DNA from: CAIUPE01 sp046091665
GTDB lineage: Bacteria; Pseudomonadota; Alphaproteobacteria; Rhizobiales; Beijerinckiaceae
Direction of reading: 5' to 3'
DNA length: 64,000 nt
Assembly (NCBI GenBank): GCA_046091665.1
Contig: JBJTCD010000024.1
Coordinates: 1 to 64,000, forward strand
The notes beneath the pieces are model-generated. The model was given only the letters and a program-made list of their open reading frames with translations. It ran no database searches and had not been told where the DNA came from. A program made the translations under genes and the position numbers. Shown piece by piece: positions 15,446 through 23,522 of the stretch. How positions within the stretch are numbered: position 1 is the first letter of the stretch; every line of letters begins with the position of its first letter.

Positions 15446-16632
15446 ACGAGCATCAGCTGAGAAATTTTACACTCAATTTCGGCCCGCAACATCCGGCGGC
15501 CCATGGCGTGTTGCGTCTTGTGCTTGAGCTTGATGGGGAAGTGGTTGAACGCGTTGATCCGCATATCGGGTTGCTTCATCGCGGTACCGAGAAGCTGATT
15601 GAGTCGAAGACCTATTTGCAAGCGGTGCCGTATTTTGATCGGCTCGATTATTGCGCGCCGATGAATCAAGAACATGCTTATGCCTTGGCTGTTGAAAAGC
15701 TGTTAGGCATCACTGTGCCTCGTCGTGGTCAATTGATCCGCGTGCTTTACTCGGAAATTGGTCGTCTTCTTTCTCATATGCTGAATGTCACGACGCAGGC
15801 GATGGATGTCGGCGCTTTGACGCCACCGCTTTGGGGCTTTGAAGAGCGCGAAAAACTGATGATGTTTTATGAGCGCGCGTCTGGTTCACGCATGCATGCA
15901 GCCTATGTGCGCCCGGGTGGTGTTCATCAGGATCTTCCCGATGATCTCGTCGATGATATCGAGGCCTTCTGCGATCCGTTCTTGAAAATCTGTGATGATC
16001 TTGAAGGACTCTTGACTGACAACCGCATCTTCAAACAACGCAATGTGGATATCGGTGTTGTTTCGCTCGATGATGCTTGGGCTCTGGGTTTTTCAGGCGT
16101 GATGGTTCGCGGTTCAGGTGCCGCATGGGATTTGAGAAAATCGCAGCCCTATGAATGCTATGCTGAAATGGATTTTGATATTCCGATCGGCAAGAATGGC
16201 GATTGCTATGATCGCTATTGCATCCGCATGGAAGAGATGCGCCAGTCGATCAAGATCATGAAGCAATGCATTCGTGAACTTCGTAAGCCGGAAGGGAAGG
16301 GAGCGATCTCATCAACAGATGGCAAGATCGTGCCCCCCAAACGCGCTGAGATGAAACGCTCGATGGAAGCGCTCATTCATCACTTCAAGCTTTATACCGA
16401 AGGCTATAAGGTTCCTGCCGGTGAAGTCTATGCCGCTGTTGAAGCACCGAAAGGTGAGTTCGGCGTCTATCTTGTCGCTGATGGTACAAACAAACCCTAT
16501 CGCTGCCGGATCAAAGCGCCGGGCTTTGCGCATTTGCAGTCGATGGATTTTTTGTGCCGTGGTCACATGTTGGCGGATGTGTCTGCGATCCTTGGTTCAC
16601 TCGACATCGTGTTTGGCGAGGTGGATCGGTGA
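15442..16632 (+). CDS. nuoD: NADH-quinone oxidoreductase subunit D
   Basis: 396 residues, full length for the 49-kDa subunit. NFGPQHPAAHGVLRL (13-27) and HIGLLHRGTEKLIE line the quinone pocket, DRLDYCAPMNQEHAYALAVE follows, and the end DIVFGEVDR is invariant in the family. NuoD forms the quinone-binding site with NuoB in the peripheral arm. The start overlaps nuoC by ATGA. Confidence 0.95.
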   Translation: MNEHQLRNFTLNFGPQHPAAHGVLRLVLELDGEVVERVDPHIGLLHRGTEKLIESKTYLQAVPYFDRLDYCAPMNQEHAYALAVEKLLGITVPRRGQLIRVLYSEIGRLLSHMLNVTTQAMDVGALTPPLWGFEEREKLMMFYERASGSRMHAAYVRPGGVHQDLPDDLVDDIEAFCDPFLKICDDLEGLLTDNRIFKQRNVDIGVVSLDDAWALGFSGVMVRGSGAAWDLRKSQPYECYAEMDFDIPIGKNGDCYDRYCIRMEEMRQSIKIMKQCIRELRKPEGKGAISSTDGKIVPPKRAEMKRSMEALIHHFKLYTEGYKVPAGEVYAAVEAPKGEFGVYLVADGTNKPYRCRIKAPGFAHLQSMDFLCRGHMLADVSAILGSLDIVFGEVDR

Positions 16633-16663
16633 TGGCTTCTTCTTCAATCCAAGGTGAGTGCCT

Positions 16664-17374
16664 ATGAGTGTCCGTCGCCTCGCGCCTGACGCGATCCAAC
16701 CGCAGTCTTTTGCATTCTCTCCCGAGAATAGAGCTTGGGCTGATACGGTGATTGCGAAATATCCGGAAGCGCGCAAAGCCTCCGCCGTCATTCCGCTATT
16801 ATGGCGGGCGCAAGAACAGCATGACTATTGGTTGCCAAAAGCGGCGATTGAATATGTGGCCGAGCTTTTGGGCATGGCTAAAATTCGTGTGCTCGAAGTC
16901 GCAACCTTCTATTCTATGTTTAACCTCGCACCGGTTGGACATCATTTTATTCAAGTGTGCGGCACAACGCCGTGCCGTTTGAATGGTGCCGAAAAAATCA
17001 TCAATGTGTGCAAGAGCCGCTTTGGTGAAGAGCGGCAGGTGTCGGCTGACGGAAAATTCTCGTGGCTTGAAGTTGAGTGCCTTGGTGCATGCTGCAATGC
17101 GCCGATGGTGCAGATCAACAATGATTATTATGAAGATCTCTCTGTTGAGAGCTTTAACACGCTGCTTGATAATTTGGCGGCTGGCCGCCCTGTTAAAAAG
17201 GGTCCGCAGAAAGAGCGTCGCAATTCCGAACCGCTCGGCGGAGCGAAGACATTGCAAGATCCGTCGCTTTACGACGGGTCCGTTGTGGGCTCGTGGAAAG
17301 CCCGCTTCGATGCAGAAGAAGCAAAACGTGCGGAAGCCGCAAAAGCTGCCGCCGCAGAAGCCGCGAAAGGATAA
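16664..17374 (+). CDS. nuoE: NADH-quinone oxidoreductase subunit E
   Basis: 236 residues. The thioredoxin-like [2Fe-2S] domain holds cluster N1a with C99, C104, C139 and C143 (CGTTPC and CLGAC). The N-module subunit works with NuoF in NADH oxidation. The protein has a long tail after about residue 185 that ends in an Ala/Lys/Glu-rich helix (EEAKRAEAAKAAAAEAAKG), longer than in the enterobacterial enzyme. The ATG at 16664 is chosen because AAGGTGAG lies just upstream; a GTG two codons earlier overlaps that site. It is followed by a second small coiled-coil gene before nuoF. Confidence 0.95.
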   Translation: MSVRRLAPDAIQPQSFAFSPENRAWADTVIAKYPEARKASAVIPLLWRAQEQHDYWLPKAAIEYVAELLGMAKIRVLEVATFYSMFNLAPVGHHFIQVCGTTPCRLNGAEKIINVCKSRFGEERQVSADGKFSWLEVECLGACCNAPMVQINNDYYEDLSVESFNTLLDNLAAGRPVKKGPQKERRNSEPLGGAKTLQDPSLYDGSVVGSWKARFDAEEAKRAEAAKAAAAEAAKG

Positions 17375-17379
17375 CGATC

Positions 17380-17613
17380 ATGGTCGATATATCCAGTGAG
17401 TTGATTTACGAGGTCCTGAAATCAGTTCAATCGCGTCTTGGAAACATTGAAGAAGGGCAGCGGGAAATTCGTAACGAACTCAAATCAATGCGGATGCAAT
17501 TGCAGGCTGTTCAGGTCGATACCGGAAATATCTACGAAACACTTTCTGTAATTGACATCAGAATGAGCAGAGTAGAGCGTCGTCTTGATTTCTCTGAAAC
17601 AGCGGCACAGTGA
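17380..17613 (+). CDS. Small coiled-coil protein inside the nuo operon (nuoE-nuoF)
   Basis: 77 residues, not recognised. It starts MVDISSELIYEVLKSVQSRL and is then almost entirely heptad-like (LGNIEEGQREIRNELKSM, later SVIDIRMSRVERRLDF). Layout and several positions recall the 83-residue protein between nuoB and nuoC: a hydrophobic N-terminal helix, a coiled coil, a D-T pair at a central break and a terminal charged helix. The two could be distant paralogues. The gene begins six bases after nuoE and ends 17 bases before nuoF, so it belongs to the operon. No signal peptide or membrane helix. Confidence 0.65.
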   Translation: MVDISSELIYEVLKSVQSRLGNIEEGQREIRNELKSMRMQLQAVQVDTGNIYETLSVIDIRMSRVERRLDFSETAAQ

Positions 17614-17630
17614 GGCGGGGCTTTTGAATT

Positions 17631-18935
17631 ATGTTGACTGATAAAGACCGCATCTTCACCAATCTCTACGGCTATCACGGCGCTGATCTTCAGTCCGCGT
17701 TGAAGCGCGGCAATTGGGACGGCACGAAGATTTTTATCGATAAAGGTCGTGACTGGATCATCAATGAGATGAAAGCTTCGGGCCTTCGTGGTCGGGGTGG
17801 CGCAGGATTCCCCACGGGTATGAAATGGTCTTTCATGCCCAAGCAATCTGACGGTCGTCCGCATTATCTTGTTGTGAATGCAGATGAGTCCGAGCCCGGC
17901 ACCTGCAAAGACCGCGAGATCATGCGCAATGATCCGCATCTTCTCGTTGAGGGCTGTTTGCTCGCGTCTTTCGCGATGGGTGCGCATGTCTGCTATATCT
18001 ATGTGCGTGGTGAATACATCGCCGAGCGCGAAGCGCTGCAGCGCGCGGTTGACGAAGCTTACGATAAGAAGCTCATCGGCAAAGACAATGTTCATGGTTG
18101 GCCCTTCGATCTTTACGTCCATCACGGCGCGGGCGCCTATATTTGCGGCGAAGAAACCGCGTTGCTTGAAAGCTTGGAAGGCAAAAAGGGCCAACCACGT
18201 TTGAAGCCGCCATTCCCTGCGAATATGGGTCTTTATGGCTGTCCGACCACCGTGAACAATGTGGAATCGATCGCGGTTGCAGGCACGATTTTGCGTCGCG
18301 GTGCTGGTTGGTTTTCCTCAATCGGCAATCCGAACAATGTCGGCACGAAACTCTTTTGCGTGTCCGGTCATGTGAACACGCCGTGCAATGTCGAAGAAGC
18401 GATGGGCATCACTTTCCGTGAATTGATTGATCGTCATTGTGGCGGTGTTCGCGGCGGGTGGGATAGTCTGAAGGCTGTTATTCCGGGTGGTTCGTCTGTG
18501 CGCATGGTTCCGGCACATCAGATCATCGACACGCCGATGGATTTTGATTCACTCTCGAAGCTCCGCTCGGGTCTTGGTACGGCGGCAGTGATTGTGATGG
18601 ACAAATCAACCGATGTCATTCGTGCAATTGCGCGTCTTTCCGCCTTCTACAAACATGAGAGCTGTGGCCAATGCACGCCATGCCGTGAAGGCACAGGCTG
18701 GATGTGGCGCGTCATGAACCGGATGGCGGAAGGCCGTGCGCAGAAAAAAGAAATCGACATGCTTCTTGAAGTCACGAAGCAAGTTGAAGGTCATACGATT
18801 TGCGCTTTGGGTGATGCTGCGGCCTGGCCCATTCAAGGCCTCATCGCACATTTCCGTCACGAAATCGAAGAGCGGATCGATCAATATTCCGCCAATCCGC
18901 ATAGTGACCCTGTGCGCATGATGGCGGCGGAGTAA
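17631..18935 (+). CDS. nuoF: NADH-quinone oxidoreductase subunit F
   Basis: 434 residues, NADH- and FMN-binding subunit. GLRGRGGAGFPTG (51-63) and the GAGAYICGEETAL stretch (167-178) bind NADH and FMN; C345, C348, C351 and C391 hold the [4Fe-4S] cluster N3 (SCGQCTPCREG). Electrons enter complex I here. The ATG at 17631 follows the second small coiled-coil gene by 17 bases, with GAGGCGGGG upstream. Confidence 0.96.
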   Translation: MLTDKDRIFTNLYGYHGADLQSALKRGNWDGTKIFIDKGRDWIINEMKASGLRGRGGAGFPTGMKWSFMPKQSDGRPHYLVVNADESEPGTCKDREIMRNDPHLLVEGCLLASFAMGAHVCYIYVRGEYIAEREALQRAVDEAYDKKLIGKDNVHGWPFDLYVHHGAGAYICGEETALLESLEGKKGQPRLKPPFPANMGLYGCPTTVNNVESIAVAGTILRRGAGWFSSIGNPNNVGTKLFCVSGHVNTPCNVEEAMGITFRELIDRHCGGVRGGWDSLKAVIPGGSSVRMVPAHQIIDTPMDFDSLSKLRSGLGTAAVIVMDKSTDVIRAIARLSAFYKHESCGQCTPCREGTGWMWRVMNRMAEGRAQKKEIDMLLEVTKQVEGHTICALGDAAAWPIQGLIAHFRHEIEERIDQYSANPHSDPVRMMAAE

Positions 18936-18944
18936 GAGGGCGTC

Positions 18945-21008
18945 ATGAGCAAGATCATCATCGACGGCAAAGAGATCGACGTACCGGCGGACTACACGGT
19001 TCTTCAAGCGTGTGAAGAAGCGGGTGCGGAAGTGCCGCGCTTCTGTTTCCATGAGCGGCTCTCAATTGCTGGCAATTGTCGCATGTGCCTTGTCGAAGTG
19101 AAAGGCGGGCCGCCGAAGCCGCAAGCCTCTTGTGCGTTGAATGTGCGCGATTTGCGCCCGGGCCCGAATGGTGAGCCGCCGGTTGTTTTCACAACGTCGC
19201 CTATGGTGAAAAAGGCGCGCGAAGGTGTGATGGAATTTTTGCTCATCAATCATCCGCTTGATTGCCCGATTTGCGATCAGGGCGGCGAATGCGATTTGCA
19301 AGATCAGGCGATGGCCTATGGCGTTGATACGTCGCGTTATGATGAAAATAAGCGCGCGGTTGAAGACAAACATATCGGCCCGCTCGTCAAAACTACGATG
19401 ACGCGTTGCATTCAATGCACGCGCTGTGTTCGCTTCTCAACGGAAGTCGCTGGCGTGACCGATCTCGGTCTCATTGGTCGTGGCGAAGATGTCGAGATCA
19501 CGTCTTATCTTGAAGCGGCGATGACGAGCGAGTTGCAAGGCAATATTATTGATCTTTGCCCCGTCGGTGCGCTCACTTCAAAGCCCTATGAATTTAAGGC
19601 GCGTCCTTGGGAGCTTACAAAAACTGAATCCATCGATGTGATGGATGCGGTGGGTACAGCGATCCGTGTTGATAGCCGCGCCAATGAAGTGATGCGTATT
19701 ATGCCGCGCTTGAATGAAAGTGTGAATGAAGAATGGCTCTCAGATAAAGGCCGGTTCATTTTCGACGGGTTGAAAACACAACGTCTTGATCGCCCTTATC
19801 TTCGCGTCAATGGTAAGCTTACGCCCGTATCATGGGCAGAGGCTTTTGCAGCGATTGTCGCGAAAGTGAAATCCACGAGCCCGCAAAAAATCGGCGCGCT
19901 TGCGGGTCAATTGGCAAGCGTTGAAGATATGTTTGCGCTGAAGGCGTTGATGAATGCGCTTGGTTCGCAAAATATCGATGTGCGCTATCCGGGTTCCCCG
20001 CTGCACCCCAAACATGGTCGCGCCTCTTATCTTTTCAACTCGACTATTGCGGGCATCGAAGAGGCCGATGCGATTTTGATCATTGGATCGAACCCGCGCC
20101 ACGAAGCGCCGGTTCTCAATGCGCGCATTCGCAAGCGCTATTTGAAGGGTGGTTTGTCGGTTGCGGTTGTGGGCGAAAAGGCTGAGCTGACTTATCCCTA
20201 TGCTTATGAAGGCGCAGGGCCCGAAAGTCTTGAAGCGGCTGCAGCCAAACTCTTCTCCGGCAAGTCAAAGCCGATGATCATTGTGGGACAGGGTGCGTTG
20301 AACCGCGCTGATGGCGCTGCGATCCTTGCGCTTGCGGCAAAACTCGCCAAAGCGCATGGCGCGCTTACGCCTGACTGGAATGGCTTTAACATTCTTCACA
20401 CAGAGGCATCGCTTGTGGGCGCGCTTGATATCAGCTTTGTGCCGGGTGAGGGCGGAATTGATACGTCTGCCATGATCAAAGCCGCTGCGCTTGATGTTCT
20501 TTATCTTCTGGGCGTTGATGAAGTTGATGTGCCTGCGGGTGCTTTCGTTATTTATCAAGGTACACATGGGGATCGCGGCGCTCATCGTGCCGATGTGATT
20601 TTGCCGGGTGCCACTTATACTGAGAAATCGGGTCTTTATGTGAACACGGAAGGCCGGGTGCAATTGGCCAATCGTGCGATCTTTCCGCCGGGTGAGGCGC
20701 GTGAGGATTGGGCAATTATTCGTGGTCTTGCTGAAACCCTTGGTGTGGTTTTGGCTTTTGACTCGCTGCCGTCGTTACGTAAAGCGCTTTACGCGGCCCA
20801 TCCGCATTTCGTTGTTTTGGGGGCAATTGAAAAATCATTATCGTCGTCAGTTGAAGCCTCAGCGCAAGCCGACGCGGCTCTCTCTAAGGAACCGTTCCGT
20901 GCGGCGATTAAAGACTATCATTTAACCAATGCGATTGCGCGCGCTTCGCGTGTGATGGGTGAATGTGCGTCAATCGCGCGTCGCCCGGTCGCGGTCGCTG
21001 CGGAATAG
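18945..21008 (+). CDS. nuoG: NADH-quinone oxidoreductase subunit G
   Basis: 687 residues. The N-terminal ferredoxin domain has C34, C45, C48 and C63 for cluster N1b. H103, C107, C110 and C116 fit cluster N5 (HPLDCPICDQGGECDLQD). C155, C158, C161 and a Cys near 205 (DLCPVGALTS) fit N4. A molybdopterin-oxidoreductase-like domain without visible cofactor ligands forms the rest. It is the largest subunit of the peripheral arm and carries electrons from NuoF toward NuoI. The extra cluster N7 motif of the E. coli type is not apparent. It starts nine bases after nuoF. Confidence 0.95.
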   Translation: MSKIIIDGKEIDVPADYTVLQACEEAGAEVPRFCFHERLSIAGNCRMCLVEVKGGPPKPQASCALNVRDLRPGPNGEPPVVFTTSPMVKKAREGVMEFLLINHPLDCPICDQGGECDLQDQAMAYGVDTSRYDENKRAVEDKHIGPLVKTTMTRCIQCTRCVRFSTEVAGVTDLGLIGRGEDVEITSYLEAAMTSELQGNIIDLCPVGALTSKPYEFKARPWELTKTESIDVMDAVGTAIRVDSRANEVMRIMPRLNESVNEEWLSDKGRFIFDGLKTQRLDRPYLRVNGKLTPVSWAEAFAAIVAKVKSTSPQKIGALAGQLASVEDMFALKALMNALGSQNIDVRYPGSPLHPKHGRASYLFNSTIAGIEEADAILIIGSNPRHEAPVLNARIRKRYLKGGLSVAVVGEKAELTYPYAYEGAGPESLEAAAAKLFSGKSKPMIIVGQGALNRADGAAILALAAKLAKAHGALTPDWNGFNILHTEASLVGALDISFVPGEGGIDTSAMIKAAALDVLYLLGVDEVDVPAGAFVIYQGTHGDRGAHRADVILPGATYTEKSGLYVNTEGRVQLANRAIFPPGEAREDWAIIRGLAETLGVVLAFDSLPSLRKALYAAHPHFVVLGAIEKSLSSSVEASAQADAALSKEPFRAAIKDYHLTNAIARASRVMGECASIARRPVAVAAE

Positions 21009-21021
21009 GAAAGAGTGAAGC

Positions 21022-22056
21022 ATGGCAAATGATATTGCTTCTTATGGTTGGGCGCTGGCACTCGGGATCACAATCCTGAAAAGTCTCTTGCTGCTTTTGG
21101 CGCTTTTGGTGTTTGTCGCCTTCATTCTTTTGGCTGACCGCAAGATTTGGGCGGCCGTGCAATTGCGTCGTGGTCCGAATGTTGTTGGTCCCTTTGGTCT
21201 CTTTCAAAGTTTTGCCGATTTGCTCAAATTTATTTTGAAAGAGCCTACGATTCCTGCTGGTGCCAACAAAGGTGTATTTTTGTTGGCGCCTCTTGTGACG
21301 GCCACTCTGGCGCTTGCGGCTTGGGCTGTCTTGCCGGTGATGGATGGGTGGGCAATTGCCAATATCAATGTCGGTGTTCTTTATATTTTCGCTATCTCAT
21401 CGCTTGGCGTTTATGGCGTCATCATGGGCGGCTGGGCGTCCAATTCGAAATACCCTTTCTTGGGCGCGTTGCGCTCTGCTGCGCAAATGGTGTCCTATGA
21501 AGTCTCAATCGGTTTCGTGGTGATCACTGTTCTTCTTTGTGTGGGCTCTTTGAATTTGTCTGACGTTGTAAACGCGCAACGCGGCACTTATGGAATGTTC
21601 AGCTGGTTCTGGCTGCCGCTTTTCCCGATGTTTGTGATCTTTTTCATCTCGGCACTTGCAGAAACCAACCGTCCGCCTTTCGACCTTGTTGAGGCAGAAT
21701 CCGAGCTCGTTGCCGGCTTCATGGTCGAATATGGTTCAACGCCTTACATGATGTTCATGCTTGGTGAATATGTCGCCATTGTCACCATGTGCGCCCTTAC
21801 AACCATACTCTTCCTTGGGGGGTGGTTGCCGCCTTTCGATGTCGCGCCTTTCACATGGGTGCCGGGCGTCATCTGGTTCGTCATTAAAACCTGTCTTGTG
21901 TTTTTCATGTTCTCGATGGTGAAGGCGTTCGTGCCGCGCTATCGCTATGATCAATTGATGCGTTTGGGTTGGAAGGTATTCTTGCCGATCTCGCTCTTTA
22001 TGGTTGTTGCGGTCGCGGGTGTCTTGCAATTCACCGGTTGGGCGCCGGGACATTGA
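21022..22056 (+). CDS. nuoH: NADH-quinone oxidoreductase subunit H
   Basis: 344 residues with eight membrane helices. Family signatures are QLRRGPNVVGPFGLFQSFAD (from residue 48) and ETNRPPFDLVEAESELVAGF, the acidic loop facing the quinone channel. NuoH joins the membrane arm to the peripheral arm. It starts 13 bases after nuoG with GGAAAGAG before the ATG. Confidence 0.96.
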   Translation: MANDIASYGWALALGITILKSLLLLLALLVFVAFILLADRKIWAAVQLRRGPNVVGPFGLFQSFADLLKFILKEPTIPAGANKGVFLLAPLVTATLALAAWAVLPVMDGWAIANINVGVLYIFAISSLGVYGVIMGGWASNSKYPFLGALRSAAQMVSYEVSIGFVVITVLLCVGSLNLSDVVNAQRGTYGMFSWFWLPLFPMFVIFFISALAETNRPPFDLVEAESELVAGFMVEYGSTPYMMFMLGEYVAIVTMCALTTILFLGGWLPPFDVAPFTWVPGVIWFVIKTCLVFFMFSMVKAFVPRYRYDQLMRLGWKVFLPISLFMVVAVAGVLQFTGWAPGH

Positions 22057-22067
22057 GGAAATCAACC

Positions 22068-22556
22068 ATGTCTTTGCAACAAGCCGCCAAATCGCTTCTC
22101 CTCAAGGAATTTGTCAGCGCCTTCATGCTGTCGATGCGGTATTTCTTTAAACCGAAAGCGACGATCAATTATCCGTTCGAAAAAAATCCCGTGAGTGCGC
22201 GTTTTCGCGGTGAACATGCTTTGCGCCGGTATCCGAACGGCGAAGAGCGCTGCATCGCTTGCAAACTTTGCGAAGCGATTTGCCCCGCGCAAGCCATTAC
22301 GATTGAGGCGGGTCCTCGTCGCAATGACGGCACCCGTCGTACCACGCGCTATGATATTGATATGACGAAATGCATCTATTGCGGTTTCTGTCAGGAAGCG
22401 TGTCCGGTCGATGCGATCGTCGAGGGTCCGAATTTCGAATTCGCAACCGAGACACGTGAAGAACTTTTCTACGACAAAGAGCGGTTGCTCGAGAATGGCG
22501 CACGTTGGGAACGTGAAATTCAACGAAACATCAAAGCGGATGCGCGTTGGCGCTAA
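22068..22556 (+). CDS. nuoI: NADH-quinone oxidoreductase subunit I
   Basis: 162 residues, with two complete 4Fe-4S ferredoxin motifs: C62, C65, C68, C72 and C102, C105, C108, C112 (clusters N6a and N6b). The amphipathic N-terminal helix SLLLKEFVSAFMLSM anchors it at the membrane. The ATG at 22068 gives the standard length and has GAGGAAA upstream; a longer frame begins inside nuoH and is not family-like. Confidence 0.96.
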   Translation: MSLQQAAKSLLLKEFVSAFMLSMRYFFKPKATINYPFEKNPVSARFRGEHALRRYPNGEERCIACKLCEAICPAQAITIEAGPRRNDGTRRTTRYDIDMTKCIYCGFCQEACPVDAIVEGPNFEFATETREELFYDKERLLENGARWEREIQRNIKADARWR

Positions 22557-22576
22557 GCAGTAACGGGACATTGTCT

Positions 22577-23182
22577 ATGAGCGTCGCTCAGATCTTTTTC
22601 TATCTCTTCTCGGCGATCATGATTGGCTCGGCCGTCATGGTGATTGTCGCACGCAATCCCGTTCATTCGGTTTTGTTCTTGATCCTCGCTTTTGTGAATG
22701 CTGCTGGCTTGTTCTTGCTCATGGGTGCTGAATTCTTGGCGATGATCTTGATCGTCGTCTATGTCGGCGCGGTCGCAGTGCTCTTCTTGTTTGTCGTCAT
22801 GATGCTTGATGTTGATTTCGCCGAATTGAAGCAAGGTTTCGCCAAACATCTCCCGCTCGGTATCATCCTCGGCCTCATTCTCTTCATTGAACTCGCGATG
22901 GTGATTGGCACTTATCTTGTGAGCCCTGATGCAACGAATGCATCGCCAACGCTTGATGCGTCTGTTTCAAATACGGAAGCACTCGGCCGCGTGCTTTACA
23001 CGGATTATATCTATTATTTCCAAACTGCTGGGCTTGTGCTCTTGGTCGCGATGATTGGTGCCATTGTGCTGACCCTTCATCACCGCCCGAATGTGAAACG
23101 TCAAAATATCGCAAACCAAGTAGCGCGGACAAAAGAAACCGCGATGGAAGTGCGTAAAGTCCAACCTGGGCAAGGTTTGTGA
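22577..23182 (+). CDS. nuoJ: NADH-quinone oxidoreductase subunit J
   Basis: 201 residues with five membrane helices. NPVHSVLFLILAFVNAAGLF and ILIVVYVGAVAVLFLFVVMM hold the conserved pi-bulge helix TM3. The C-terminal cytoplasmic tail is polar. NuoJ takes part in coupling quinone reduction to proton movement. The ATG at 22577 lies 20 bases after nuoI. Confidence 0.95.
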   Translation: MSVAQIFFYLFSAIMIGSAVMVIVARNPVHSVLFLILAFVNAAGLFLLMGAEFLAMILIVVYVGAVAVLFLFVVMMLDVDFAELKQGFAKHLPLGIILGLILFIELAMVIGTYLVSPDATNASPTLDASVSNTEALGRVLYTDYIYYFQTAGLVLLVAMIGAIVLTLHHRPNVKRQNIANQVARTKETAMEVRKVQPGQGL

Positions 23183-23192
23183 GGTGCATGCT

Positions 23193-23498
23193 ATGATCGG
23201 ATTGAGCCAATATCTCACCGTCTCGGCCATTCTCTTCACGCTTGGCGTGTTGGGAATTTTTATCAATCGCAAAAATGTCATCGTTATTCTGATGTCGATC
23301 GAACTCATTCTCTTGTCGGTCAATATTAATCTTGTTGCGTTTTCGAGCTATGGCGGAAATCTGATTGGTCAGGTTTTCGCACTTCTCATTTTGACAGTCG
23401 CAGCCGCTGAGGCGGCGATTGGTTTGGCAATTCTAGTTGTCTTCTATCGCAATCGCGGTTCGATCGCGGTTGAAGACATTAACACGATGAAAGGCTGA
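23193..23498 (+). CDS. nuoK: NADH-quinone oxidoreductase subunit K
   Basis: 101 residues, the standard length, three membrane helices, with the buried Glu residues in SIELILLSVNINLV and AAAEAAIGLAILV that form part of the proton path. The ATG at 23193 is preferred over an in-frame GTG at 23184 because GAGG (23181-23184) is well spaced to it and the product matches the family length. Confidence 0.95.
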   Translation: MIGLSQYLTVSAILFTLGVLGIFINRKNVIVILMSIELILLSVNINLVAFSSYGGNLIGQVFALLILTVAAAEAAIGLAILVVFYRNRGSIAVEDINTMKG

Positions 23499-23522
23499 GC
23501 GGGGTTTCCCGCTTTACTCGTC

